50,369 bases of DNA, taken from Muribaculaceae bacterium. Its GTDB lineage: Bacteria; Bacteroidota; Bacteroidia; Bacteroidales; Muribaculaceae. Location of the stretch: positions 1 to 50,369 of the forward strand of contig JAFLTT010000014.1 in assembly GCA_022509165.1 (NCBI GenBank), read 5' to 3'. Shown here piece by piece: positions 19,664 through 27,645 of this stretch. A model generated the notes under the pieces. That model saw only the letters and a program-made list of their open reading frames with translations. It was not told the origin of the DNA and ran no database searches. How positions within the stretch are numbered: position 1 is the stretch's first letter; every line of letters begins with the position of its first letter. A program made the translations under genes and the position numbers.

Positions 19664-20554
19664 ATGGCTACGCTCAAAGCGTTAAGGATAAGGATAGGCT
19701 CGGTTTCTTCCAGTGAGAAGATAACCGGAGCCATGAAAATGATATCTTCTGCAAAGGTCCATAAGAACGAGATGGAGTTGAAACGACTGCTGCCTTTCCG
19801 CAAGCAGGTAGATTCCATCATGGGTCATTTGTTGGCCACCGGTCTGGAATTTCGATCCCCACTTATCTCCAAAAGGGATGTAAAGCAAGCCGCAATCGTA
19901 GTCTTTGGTAGCGACGACGGTTTGTGCGGAGCCTATAATATTAATATCTTCAAGTATCTTCTCACGCGTATACGTGCATTGCGTGAAGAACATCCAAATG
20001 CTCACATCACCATAATTCCGGTGGGCAAGAAGATAAAAAACGCAGTAAAGAAACTTGAACTGCCATATCTGACTGTAGAGGAACCCTTGGAAGGAGTAGA
20101 CTCCAAGATGCTACCCGGTAAAGTAAATGAATTTACCGAAGGTCTTCGCGAAAATTTCAGCAATGGCACTTTCGATCAGGTTCAGACTGTGTATATGCGG
20201 TATGTCTCTATGAGCAAACAGTTGCCTCAGACAGAGACACTGTTCCCGGTAAGTCCGGAAGTGAAAGGGGAAGGGGAAAAAGAAAAGAAGGATGATAACA
20301 AATTCTATCTTTTTGAACCGGATCCCGACAGTATTTTCAATGAAGTGCTCCCGATGTTTGTGTTGTCGACAATGCAGGAAATAACTATCGAGAATAGAAG
20401 TTCAGAACAGGCAGCCCGTGTGATGGCCATGCAGAGTGCCAATGATAATGCCAAGAAACTTCTTGAAGAACTTCAATTGGAATACAATAAACTGCGTCAG
20501 CAGGCAATCACAACAGAATTGCTTGACATTCTGGGAGGACAGACGGAAAGATAA
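19664..20554 (+). CDS. atpG: ATP synthase F1 subunit gamma
   Basis: A 296-residue central rotor subunit. The N-terminal helix (LKALRIRIGSVSSSEKITGAMKMISSAKV) and C-terminal helix (QEITIENRSSEQAARVMAMQSANDNAKKLL) form the antiparallel coiled coil inside F1. The Rossmann-like middle has GSDDGLCGAYN. A charged insert (KGEGEKEKKDDNK, about residues 205-218) lies before the C-terminal helix. It is the last atp gene; the next gene is nuoI, 140 bases on. Confidence 0.96.
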   Translation: MATLKALRIRIGSVSSSEKITGAMKMISSAKVHKNEMELKRLLPFRKQVDSIMGHLLATGLEFRSPLISKRDVKQAAIVVFGSDDGLCGAYNINIFKYLLTRIRALREEHPNAHITIIPVGKKIKNAVKKLELPYLTVEEPLEGVDSKMLPGKVNEFTEGLRENFSNGTFDQVQTVYMRYVSMSKQLPQTETLFPVSPEVKGEGEKEKKDDNKFYLFEPDPDSIFNEVLPMFVLSTMQEITIENRSSEQAARVMAMQSANDNAKKLLEELQLEYNKLRQQAITTELLDILGGQTER

Positions 20555-20694
20555 CAAAAAACAATAAGTTTTTTAAACAATAAACAGTAAACAATAAACA
20601 ATAAACAATAAGTAAGTTACTATTATCCTGCGATTAACTAATCACGATAAACGAATCACGATAAACGAATCACGAATTACGAAAAACGATATAA
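20555..20694 (+). repeat. Composite intergenic repeat, copy 2 (before nuoI)
   Basis: The gap starts with AACAATAAAC-like units (20570-20613), passes through a diverged core (AACAATAAGT at 20604-20613, then TAAGTTACTATTATCCTGCGATTAAC), and ends with three ACGAATCACGA-like units and ACGAAAAACG directly before the nuoI ATG. Order and orientation relative to the genes are the same as in the copy before nuoH. Confidence 0.8.
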
Positions 20695-21468
20695 ATGGGT
20701 AGTATAAAGGAATATTTCTCTGAAGCCGCCAAAGGTCTTAAAAGCCTGGTAGACGGTATGGTGGTGACAGGAAAGGAACTCGTGACGCCGAAAATCACGG
20801 AACAGTATCCGGAAAATAGGGCCACCTTACAGATTGCCGACCGCTTTCGTGCCGAACTAACCTTGATATATGATAGCGAGGGGAGACATAAATGTATAGG
20901 CTGCCGGATTTGTGAAATGAATTGCCCCAATGGTACCATTCAGCTCACTACAAAAATGGTGGACCTTCCTGACGGGAAGAAAAAGAGGAAACTCGATAAA
21001 TACATGTACGATCTCGGGAGCTGTACGTTCTGTATGCTGTGTGTTACTACATGTCCGCAGGATGCATTGGAATTTTCTAATGATTTTGAACAGGCCACTT
21101 TCACGAGAGACTCTTTATTGAAACAACTCAATTATCGTCCTGAACCTAAAGAAGAGCCGGCAGCACCTCCTAAACCTGCCATTGACCCTGAAAAGCTTGC
21201 CAAAATAAAGGCGGAAGCATTGGCTAAAGCAGCCAAAATAAAAGCAGAAAGGGAAGCAGCCGCAGCGGCCGCAGCAGGGAAACCGACTGCTGAAACTCCG
21301 AAAGAGGAACCACAACCGGCAGTTGAACCTAAAGAGGAACCAAAACCGGCAATTGAACCGAAAGTAGAGCCAAAGCCGGAAGTTAAAAAAGAGGAACCTA
21401 AGCCGGAAGTTGACAAAAAAGAAGAGCCTAAGCCGATAGAAAAATCTGATAAAGAGCCGGCAGAATAA
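20695..21468 (+). CDS. nuoI: NADH-quinone oxidoreductase subunit I with long charged C-terminal tail
   Basis: A 257-residue protein. Residues up to about 145 form the two-cluster ferredoxin-like subunit: Cys67, 70, 73 and 77 (CIGCRICEMNCPNG), then Cys110, 113, 116 and 120 (CTFCMLCVTTCPQDA). These carry electrons to cluster N2. The rest is a tail of about 110 residues, first Ala/Lys-rich helix, then imperfect EEPKPAxEPK-type repeats. Standard NuoI has no such tail. It may be a flexible tether or docking arm; nothing in it suggests a catalytic role. Confidence 0.95.
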   Translation: MGSIKEYFSEAAKGLKSLVDGMVVTGKELVTPKITEQYPENRATLQIADRFRAELTLIYDSEGRHKCIGCRICEMNCPNGTIQLTTKMVDLPDGKKKRKLDKYMYDLGSCTFCMLCVTTCPQDALEFSNDFEQATFTRDSLLKQLNYRPEPKEEPAAPPKPAIDPEKLAKIKAEALAKAAKIKAEREAAAAAAAGKPTAETPKEEPQPAVEPKEEPKPAIEPKVEPKPEVKKEEPKPEVDKKEEPKPIEKSDKEPAE

Positions 21469-21499
21469 AAATACTTGAAAAGCAAACTAACTTAACATA

Positions 21500-22027
21500 A
21501 TGGATTCAGTAGGTAATATAATAGTCTATTTTGCCATAGCCATAGCCTTGGTGATTTTTTCCATTAAGGCTGTAACGGCAAAAAAGATACTTAGGGCAGC
21601 CACCTATCTGCTATTTGTACTTATCGGTACCGCAATTTTCTATTTCCAGCTTGGCTACCAATTCCTGGGAGCGGTGCAGATAGCAGTATATGCCGGCGGT
21701 ATCATGGTATTGTTTGTGTTTGCAATCTTGCTCACCAACAAACCCAATGAACAGGATACAGAAGGGAAAAACCGTAGAAAAATATGGGGATTCCTTGTAT
21801 CGGCTGCTTCTTGTGTGCTGTTATTGTTCGCAGTTTTCTACATGCCTTTGATTCATGGAGCATCGCTGGTGGAATGTCTGTCAGCCAGCAACATGATAAC
21901 GATGCATGATATAGGTGAAGCTTTCACCGGAGGTGAGAAATTCCAATATCTCCTTCCGTTTGAAGCGATAAGCGTATTACTTTTGGCATGTATAATCGGC
22001 GGTGTGACTATCGCTCGTAAAGATTAG
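21500..22027 (+). CDS. nuoJ: NADH-quinone oxidoreductase subunit J
   Basis: A 175-residue membrane subunit with five hydrophobic helices. Helix 3 includes the family pattern GAVQIAVYAGGIMVLFVFAILL, which contains a pi-bulge in known structures. It lies between nuoI and nuoK with a 6-base gap to nuoK. Confidence 0.95.
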   Translation: MDSVGNIIVYFAIAIALVIFSIKAVTAKKILRAATYLLFVLIGTAIFYFQLGYQFLGAVQIAVYAGGIMVLFVFAILLTNKPNEQDTEGKNRRKIWGFLVSAASCVLLLFAVFYMPLIHGASLVECLSASNMITMHDIGEAFTGGEKFQYLLPFEAISVLLLACIIGGVTIARKD

Positions 22028-22033
22028 GCAGAT

Positions 22034-22345
22034 ATGGATTTAAGTATGTTATGGTATCTGGTGCCAAGCATTATAATGTTTGTGTGTGGCATCTATGGTT
22101 TTATGACCAGAAAAAATCTTATCGCGATATTGATATCCCTGGAGTTGATGCTCAATAGCGCAGACCTGAATTTCGTGATATTCAACCGCTACTTATTTCC
22201 CGGCAGCATGGAGGGTATGATTTTCACACTCTTTGCAGTGGCTCTGGCAGCTGCCGAGACAGCTATAGCCATAGCGATCATCATCAATATCTACCGTGCG
22301 GTGGGTAACACTGACATCAACGACGTTAAACAAATGAGATTTTAA
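22034..22345 (+). CDS. nuoK: NADH-quinone oxidoreductase subunit K
   Basis: A 103-residue three-helix subunit related to MrpC. It has the conserved helix-2 motif LISLELMLNSADLNFVIF with its buried glutamate and the helix-3 acidic residue in LAAAETAIAIAI, both part of the proton path. The nuoL ATG follows three bases after the stop codon. Confidence 0.96.
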   Translation: MDLSMLWYLVPSIIMFVCGIYGFMTRKNLIAILISLELMLNSADLNFVIFNRYLFPGSMEGMIFTLFAVALAAAETAIAIAIIINIYRAVGNTDINDVKQMRF

Positions 22346-22348
22346 GTT

Positions 22349-24292
22349 ATGGAGGTAATAATTCCTATTCTGATTCTTGCGTTTCCTCTTTTCACATTCC
22401 TACTTTTAGGATTATGTGGAATGAAGATGTCGCATAAGATAGCAGGATTTATCGGTATAGCCATGCTTGGCACCACTGCCGTGCTGGCTTATATAGTGGC
22501 CTGCACTTATTACTTCAGTGGCAATCCGGAATTTATTCTGGATGGAGTGCGCCAGCAGTATCAGGTGTTTGACGTGACATGGCTTGCATTTACACAGAGT
22601 CTGGTCGTGAAGATAGGTTTCCTCATTGATCCTATTTCAGCCCTTATGCTTGTGGTGATCACCACCATATCCTTTATGGTGCACCTCTATAGCTGGGGAT
22701 ATATGGAAGGAGAACCGGGATTCCAGCGCTATTACGCTTTCCTTTCACTCTTCACATTCTCAATGCTCGGTCTTGTAGTGGCCACCAATATTTTCCAGAT
22801 GTATATCTTCTGGGAACTTGTGGGTGTTTCATCATACCTTCTCATAGGATTCTTCTATAAACTGCCCTCGGCTGTATCTGCATCCAAAAAGGCGTTTATC
22901 GTGACAAGGTTTGCCGACCTTGGATTCCTTATCGGTATTCTCCTTCTCTCATACTATACCGACACCTTCAATTTCATAGAATTGACCCAGAACCCTGAAT
23001 TGGTATTCGGTACTACAGGCGGTGCCACCTATATGGGTGCTTCAGTGTTGACATGGGCCATGGTATTGATTTTCACAGGAGGTATGGGTAAATCCGCAAT
23101 GATGCCTCTACATATCTGGCTTCCGGATGCAATGGAAGGTCCGACACCTGTGTCGGCACTGATTCATGCGGCCACAATGGTAGTAGCCGGTGTATATCTT
23201 GTGGCCAGAATGTTCCCGCTCTATTGCGTGGTAGACTTCTCACTTACCTTCATATGCTGCGTTGGTGCCATTACAGCCTTTTACGCAGCGATGGTGGCAT
23301 GTGCACAGACCGATATCAAGAGAATCCTGGCCTTTTCCACCATTTCCCAGATAGCCTTCATGATGGTGTCGCTTGGTGTGGCTTATGATAAACCTATCGA
23401 AGGGGTACATTATTCAGGCCTGGGATATATGGCAGGTATGTTCCATCTTTTCACCCATGCCATGTTCAAGGCCCTTCTGTTCCTCGGTGCCGGCGCCCTT
23501 ATCCATGCAGTACACTCCAATGAATATACTGCTATGGGCGGTTTGAGGAAATATATGCCCATCACTCACTGGACTTTCCTTATCGGATGTCTGGCCATCG
23601 CAGGTATCTGGCCATTTGCAGGCTTCTTCTCCAAAGATGAGATGCTTGCGGCCATGTTCCAGCGCCACTGGTTCTGGGGTGCCTGGATGACTATGGTGGC
23701 AGGACTCACAGCTTTCTACATGTTCCGTCTATATTTCCTGGTATTCTGGAACAAAGAGAATCCTCATTACAAAGAACACAAACCTCACGACGGTCCCTGG
23801 CAGATGTCGGTGCCTCTCCTCCTGTTGGCCGGAGTATCAATCTGCTGCGGATGGATTCAGTTTGGTGAGTTTGTTACCTGGAACGGAGAACCTTATCATA
23901 TACATATAGAAGCACCCGTGGCTTGCACTTCATTGATAGTGGCATGTGTGGGAATAGGTCTTGCAGCTTTGATGTATCTGAAGCCCAACAATCTTCCGGC
24001 ACAATTCAAGAATGCATGGCCTGCATTCTGGAAGGCAGCCAACCGCCGCTTCTACTGGGATGAAATTTATATGTTTATCACCCATAATATTATCTTCAAC
24101 ATTATCTGTAAGAGCATAGCCTGGTTCGACCGTCATGTGATAGATGCTACTATGGATGGATTTGCCAAGGTTACCCAGAGCATCTCTTACCGTATACGCG
24201 GCATGCAGAGCGGCGAAGTGCAGGGATATGTGGGATGGTATATCAGCGGCGCCATAGTGATTGGTGCGATAGCATGGCTATGTTTTGCATGA
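22349..24292 (+). CDS. nuoL: NADH-quinone oxidoreductase subunit L (proton pump)
   Basis: A 647-residue antiporter-like subunit at the far end of the membrane arm. It contains FWELVGVSSYLLIGFFY, GGMGKSAMMPLHIWLPDAMEGPTPVSALIHAATMV and a central lysine/histidine path. The C-terminal region (about 560-647) includes the amphipathic lateral helix that runs along the arm. Length is normal. Confidence 0.97.
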   Translation: MEVIIPILILAFPLFTFLLLGLCGMKMSHKIAGFIGIAMLGTTAVLAYIVACTYYFSGNPEFILDGVRQQYQVFDVTWLAFTQSLVVKIGFLIDPISALMLVVITTISFMVHLYSWGYMEGEPGFQRYYAFLSLFTFSMLGLVVATNIFQMYIFWELVGVSSYLLIGFFYKLPSAVSASKKAFIVTRFADLGFLIGILLLSYYTDTFNFIELTQNPELVFGTTGGATYMGASVLTWAMVLIFTGGMGKSAMMPLHIWLPDAMEGPTPVSALIHAATMVVAGVYLVARMFPLYCVVDFSLTFICCVGAITAFYAAMVACAQTDIKRILAFSTISQIAFMMVSLGVAYDKPIEGVHYSGLGYMAGMFHLFTHAMFKALLFLGAGALIHAVHSNEYTAMGGLRKYMPITHWTFLIGCLAIAGIWPFAGFFSKDEMLAAMFQRHWFWGAWMTMVAGLTAFYMFRLYFLVFWNKENPHYKEHKPHDGPWQMSVPLLLLAGVSICCGWIQFGEFVTWNGEPYHIHIEAPVACTSLIVACVGIGLAALMYLKPNNLPAQFKNAWPAFWKAANRRFYWDEIYMFITHNIIFNIICKSIAWFDRHVIDATMDGFAKVTQSISYRIRGMQSGEVQGYVGWYISGAIVIGAIAWLCFA

Positions 24293-24341
24293 TTCCCGAG
24301 TGACTTAAGATTATACTAAAATGAAAAACTAACAAAACATC

Positions 24342-25859
24342 ATGTTTGACAATATATTGATTTGGTTTGTGGTAATACCCATCGCCATGATGGCCGGTCT
24401 GGGCCTGTGTCACAACAGTGGCATGAAGGCTATACGTGCGGTGATGGTGGTTTGTTCCACAGTGTTGCTCGGCCTCGCAATCTGGCTCTGCTGTGATTTC
24501 TTGCGCCTTCGTGAAATGGGAGTGACCGATGAGATGCTCTTCACCGGAAGCTGGATGTGGTACGCACCGCTCAATATTCACCTCGCAGTAGGTGTAGACG
24601 GAATCTCGGTGCTGATGATTCTGCTTTCAGCCATCATAGTATTTGCCGGAACATTCGCATCTTGGAAAATCAATCCCCTTCCCAAGAATTTCTTCCTTTG
24701 GTATGCATTGCTCAGCACCGGTGTATTCGGCTTCTTCATCTCTATAGACATATTCACCATGTTTATGTTCTATGAGGTGGCACTTATACCTATGTATCTT
24801 CTCATAGGCGTATGGGGTACAGGTAGGAAAGAATACTCAGCCATGAAGCTCACACTGATGCTTATGGGAGGTTCTGCATTCCTCATGCTCGGACTATTGG
24901 GAATTTTCTGGCACAGTGCGCCCGAAGGCGGCCAAATGACATGGAATATACTTGAGATATCTCATAATGCAGCCATCGATCCCGACTGGCAATATATGCT
25001 CTTCTGTTTTACTTTCGTAGGATTCGGAGTGCTCGGAGCGATGTTCCCCTTCCATACCTGGAGTCCCGACGGACATGCCAGCGCGCCTACAGCAGTATCT
25101 ATGTTGCATGCCGGAGTTCTAATGAAACTTGGAGGTTACGGATGCTTCCGTATCGCCATCTTCTTATTGCCACAAGCTGCAAACGAGCTCGCCTGGATCT
25201 TCATTATCCTTACCGGTATCAGTATTGTATATGGAGCTTTCTCGGCCTGTGTGCAGACCGACCTCAAATACATCAATGCTTATTCCTCAGTGTCGCACTG
25301 CGGAATGGTGCTTTTCGCAATCCTGATGCTCAATGCCACGGCTATGACCGGCGCCATCATGCAGATGCTTTCACACGGACTTATGACGGCTCTCTTCTTT
25401 GCCCTTATCGGTATGATCTATGGACGTACCCACACAAGAGACATCAGACAAATGGGTGGTCTTATGAAGATAATGCCTTATCTGGGAGTATGCTATATGA
25501 TCGCAGGTTTTGCTTCACTCGGTTTGCCGGGTCTTTCGGGCTTCGTAGCTGAAATGACCATTTTCTTCGGTGCATTCCAGGATGCAGATGTATTCCACAG
25601 GATATTCGTGATATGCTCCACTACAGCTATCGTAATCACAGCCGTGTATATCCTACGCGTAGTGGGCAAACTGCTTCTCGGACCGGTTCAGGACGACCAT
25701 CACTTGAGTCTAACGGATGCAACATGGTTTGAACGCCTTGCCACAGTTACACTGATACTCTGTATCGCAGGTATAGGTTGTTTCCCCAACTGGATAAATG
25801 AGGCCATCAACCATAGCTTCACCCCGATTATCAATGCCCTTCAGGCAAGTGTGTTCTAA
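24342..25859 (+). CDS. nuoM: NADH-quinone oxidoreductase subunit M (proton pump)
   Basis: A 505-residue antiporter-like subunit. Recognised by FYEVALIPMYLLIGVWG with the conserved glutamate, PFHTWSPDGHASAPTAVSMLHAGVLMKLGGYG, and FSACVQTDLKYINAYSSVSHCG. It conducts one proton channel. Gaps to nuoL (49) and nuoN (39) contain no terminator. Confidence 0.97.
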   Translation: MFDNILIWFVVIPIAMMAGLGLCHNSGMKAIRAVMVVCSTVLLGLAIWLCCDFLRLREMGVTDEMLFTGSWMWYAPLNIHLAVGVDGISVLMILLSAIIVFAGTFASWKINPLPKNFFLWYALLSTGVFGFFISIDIFTMFMFYEVALIPMYLLIGVWGTGRKEYSAMKLTLMLMGGSAFLMLGLLGIFWHSAPEGGQMTWNILEISHNAAIDPDWQYMLFCFTFVGFGVLGAMFPFHTWSPDGHASAPTAVSMLHAGVLMKLGGYGCFRIAIFLLPQAANELAWIFIILTGISIVYGAFSACVQTDLKYINAYSSVSHCGMVLFAILMLNATAMTGAIMQMLSHGLMTALFFALIGMIYGRTHTRDIRQMGGLMKIMPYLGVCYMIAGFASLGLPGLSGFVAEMTIFFGAFQDADVFHRIFVICSTTAIVITAVYILRVVGKLLLGPVQDDHHLSLTDATWFERLATVTLILCIAGIGCFPNWINEAINHSFTPIINALQASVF

Positions 25860-25898
25860 AGAATGAATGTTTGACAAGATAAAACAAGAGATTTCACA

Positions 25899-27374
25899 AT
25901 GACTTATTCTCAGTTTGGACACATGATACCCGAGATGATAATTCTCGGCATCTTCATCCTTGTGTTTCTTTTCGACACGTTCTCTAATGAGGGAGGCAAG
26001 AAATATCTTACACCCTTCACCACGATACTTTTTGCATTAGGCACGATAGCCATTTGGGTGATTCCGGCCTCAGGCGATTATGTATTCGGAGGAATGTATA
26101 TAAATGATACAGCTACCAATGCTATCAAGGCTATACTTAATGTGGGAGTTTTCATAGTGCTCCTTCAGGCAGCAGAATGGCTCAACAGCGATGACGCAAT
26201 AGTGAGAAAAGGAGAGTTCTATGAACTCCTTCTTGTCACCGTATTCGGTATGTACCTTATGGTATCGGCCCGTCATTTCCTGATTTTCATAATCGGTCTT
26301 GAGTCGGCTTCTTTACCACTTGCAGCTCTTGTGGCTTTCAATAAGAAAAGGTATGAAAGTAATGAGGCATCTATAAAGTATATACTTACAGCTGTGTTCT
26401 CATCAGCCGTTCTACTCGTCGGTTTATCGTTTATCTATGCCTTTTCGGGTGGATCGCTCTATTTCAACGACCTGGCTTTTGCTATCAGTCAGGGAGAAAT
26501 GAGCGGATTGCTGATTGTTGCGCTCGCCTTTATGATTGCCGGTATAGGTTTCAAGCTTTCTCTGGTGCCTTTCCATCTTTGGACCGCCGACGTATATCAA
26601 GGAGCCCCCACTGCTGTGACCAGTTTCCTTTCTGTAGTTTCGAAAGGAGCGGCAGCATTTGCATTTTTTGTGATTTTCACCCAGTGTTTCGGCGCTGTAT
26701 ATTCTGATGCCTGGGAATGGATGATGTATGCTGTGATAATTCTCACTATTACTGTGGGTAACCTCTTCGCTCTTCGTCAGAAGAACATGAAACGATTCAT
26801 GGCTTTCTCATCAATCTCACAAGCCGGTTATATTATGCTCGGTGTAATGGCTTCGGAGACTTTAGGACTTTCAGCTTTAATGTTCTATATCTTCGTCTAT
26901 GTAGTGAGCAATCTGGCAGCCTTCCTCGTTATCAATACAATTGAGGAAAAGACCGGTTATATCTCAATGGATGATTATAACGGCCTCCATAAGACAAATC
27001 CATGGCTTTCCTTTGCCATGACACTGGCTATGTTCTCACTTGCAGGAATACCTCCTTTTGCAGGCTTCTTCAGTAAGATACTTATCTTTACCTCAGTTAC
27101 CGCCTCCAATTCATGGGCCCTATATATGCTCGTGCTTGTGGCTTTGATCAACACTATAATTTCACTCTATTATTATCTGTTGGTAGTAAAGGCCATGTGG
27201 ATCAGTGCTGATGAGCCGAAGGTAGAAGCCATAAAGACTTTCAGATGCGAGAAAGTAGGATTATGGCTTTGTGTGGCCGGCATCATGTTCTTCGGCTTGG
27301 TACCATATATCTACCAATATTGCTACGATGCAGTAGTGAATTCGGTGAAGATACTCAATGTGATAGTGCCCTAA
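25899..27374 (+). CDS. nuoN: NADH-quinone oxidoreductase subunit N (proton pump)
   Basis: A 491-residue antiporter-like subunit. Key stretches are IGLESASLPLAALVAF, KLSLVPFHLWTADVYQGAPTAVTSFLSVVSKGAA and RQKNMKRFMAFSSISQAGYIMLG. It is the final gene of the block. No nuoE, nuoF or nuoG lies here or elsewhere in the window. Confidence 0.97.
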   Translation: MTYSQFGHMIPEMIILGIFILVFLFDTFSNEGGKKYLTPFTTILFALGTIAIWVIPASGDYVFGGMYINDTATNAIKAILNVGVFIVLLQAAEWLNSDDAIVRKGEFYELLLVTVFGMYLMVSARHFLIFIIGLESASLPLAALVAFNKKRYESNEASIKYILTAVFSSAVLLVGLSFIYAFSGGSLYFNDLAFAISQGEMSGLLIVALAFMIAGIGFKLSLVPFHLWTADVYQGAPTAVTSFLSVVSKGAAAFAFFVIFTQCFGAVYSDAWEWMMYAVIILTITVGNLFALRQKNMKRFMAFSSISQAGYIMLGVMASETLGLSALMFYIFVYVVSNLAAFLVINTIEEKTGYISMDDYNGLHKTNPWLSFAMTLAMFSLAGIPPFAGFFSKILIFTSVTASNSWALYMLVLVALINTIISLYYYLLVVKAMWISADEPKVEAIKTFRCEKVGLWLCVAGIMFFGLVPYIYQYCYDAVVNSVKILNVIVP

Positions 27375-27402
27375 TAAAGACACCGAGCACTAATAATGTA
27401 AA

Positions 27403-27488
27403 AAGAGCCTGATAAATAAAAAGACTCAAAGGAAATAAATGAGCCGCGACAATTGTCCCGGCTCATTTACTATTGGGAAGGGGCTCTT
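27403..27488. terminator. Nested hairpin after the nuo-atp block
   Basis: An outer stem (AAGAGCC at 27403-27409 with GGCTCTT at 27482-27488) encloses a strong inner hairpin (27436-27446 with 27459-27469, one mismatch, then a GACAATTGTC palindrome). It lies 28 bases after nuoN. No T run follows, so it could be a terminator, a 3' stabilising structure, or both. Confidence 0.5.
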
Positions 27489-27645
27489 AAAGTACCTTCA
27501 CGGTCTCTTCAGTATTAACATAGTTTAACAGTAAGGTCAAAGCAAATTGAAATTTAATAATTTAATTTGCGTTTCTTATTAAAGGTTATTATCCTTTTTT
27601 CAGAGGATAATGTTTTCATATATCTTCAACTTAACCAAAAAAGAA

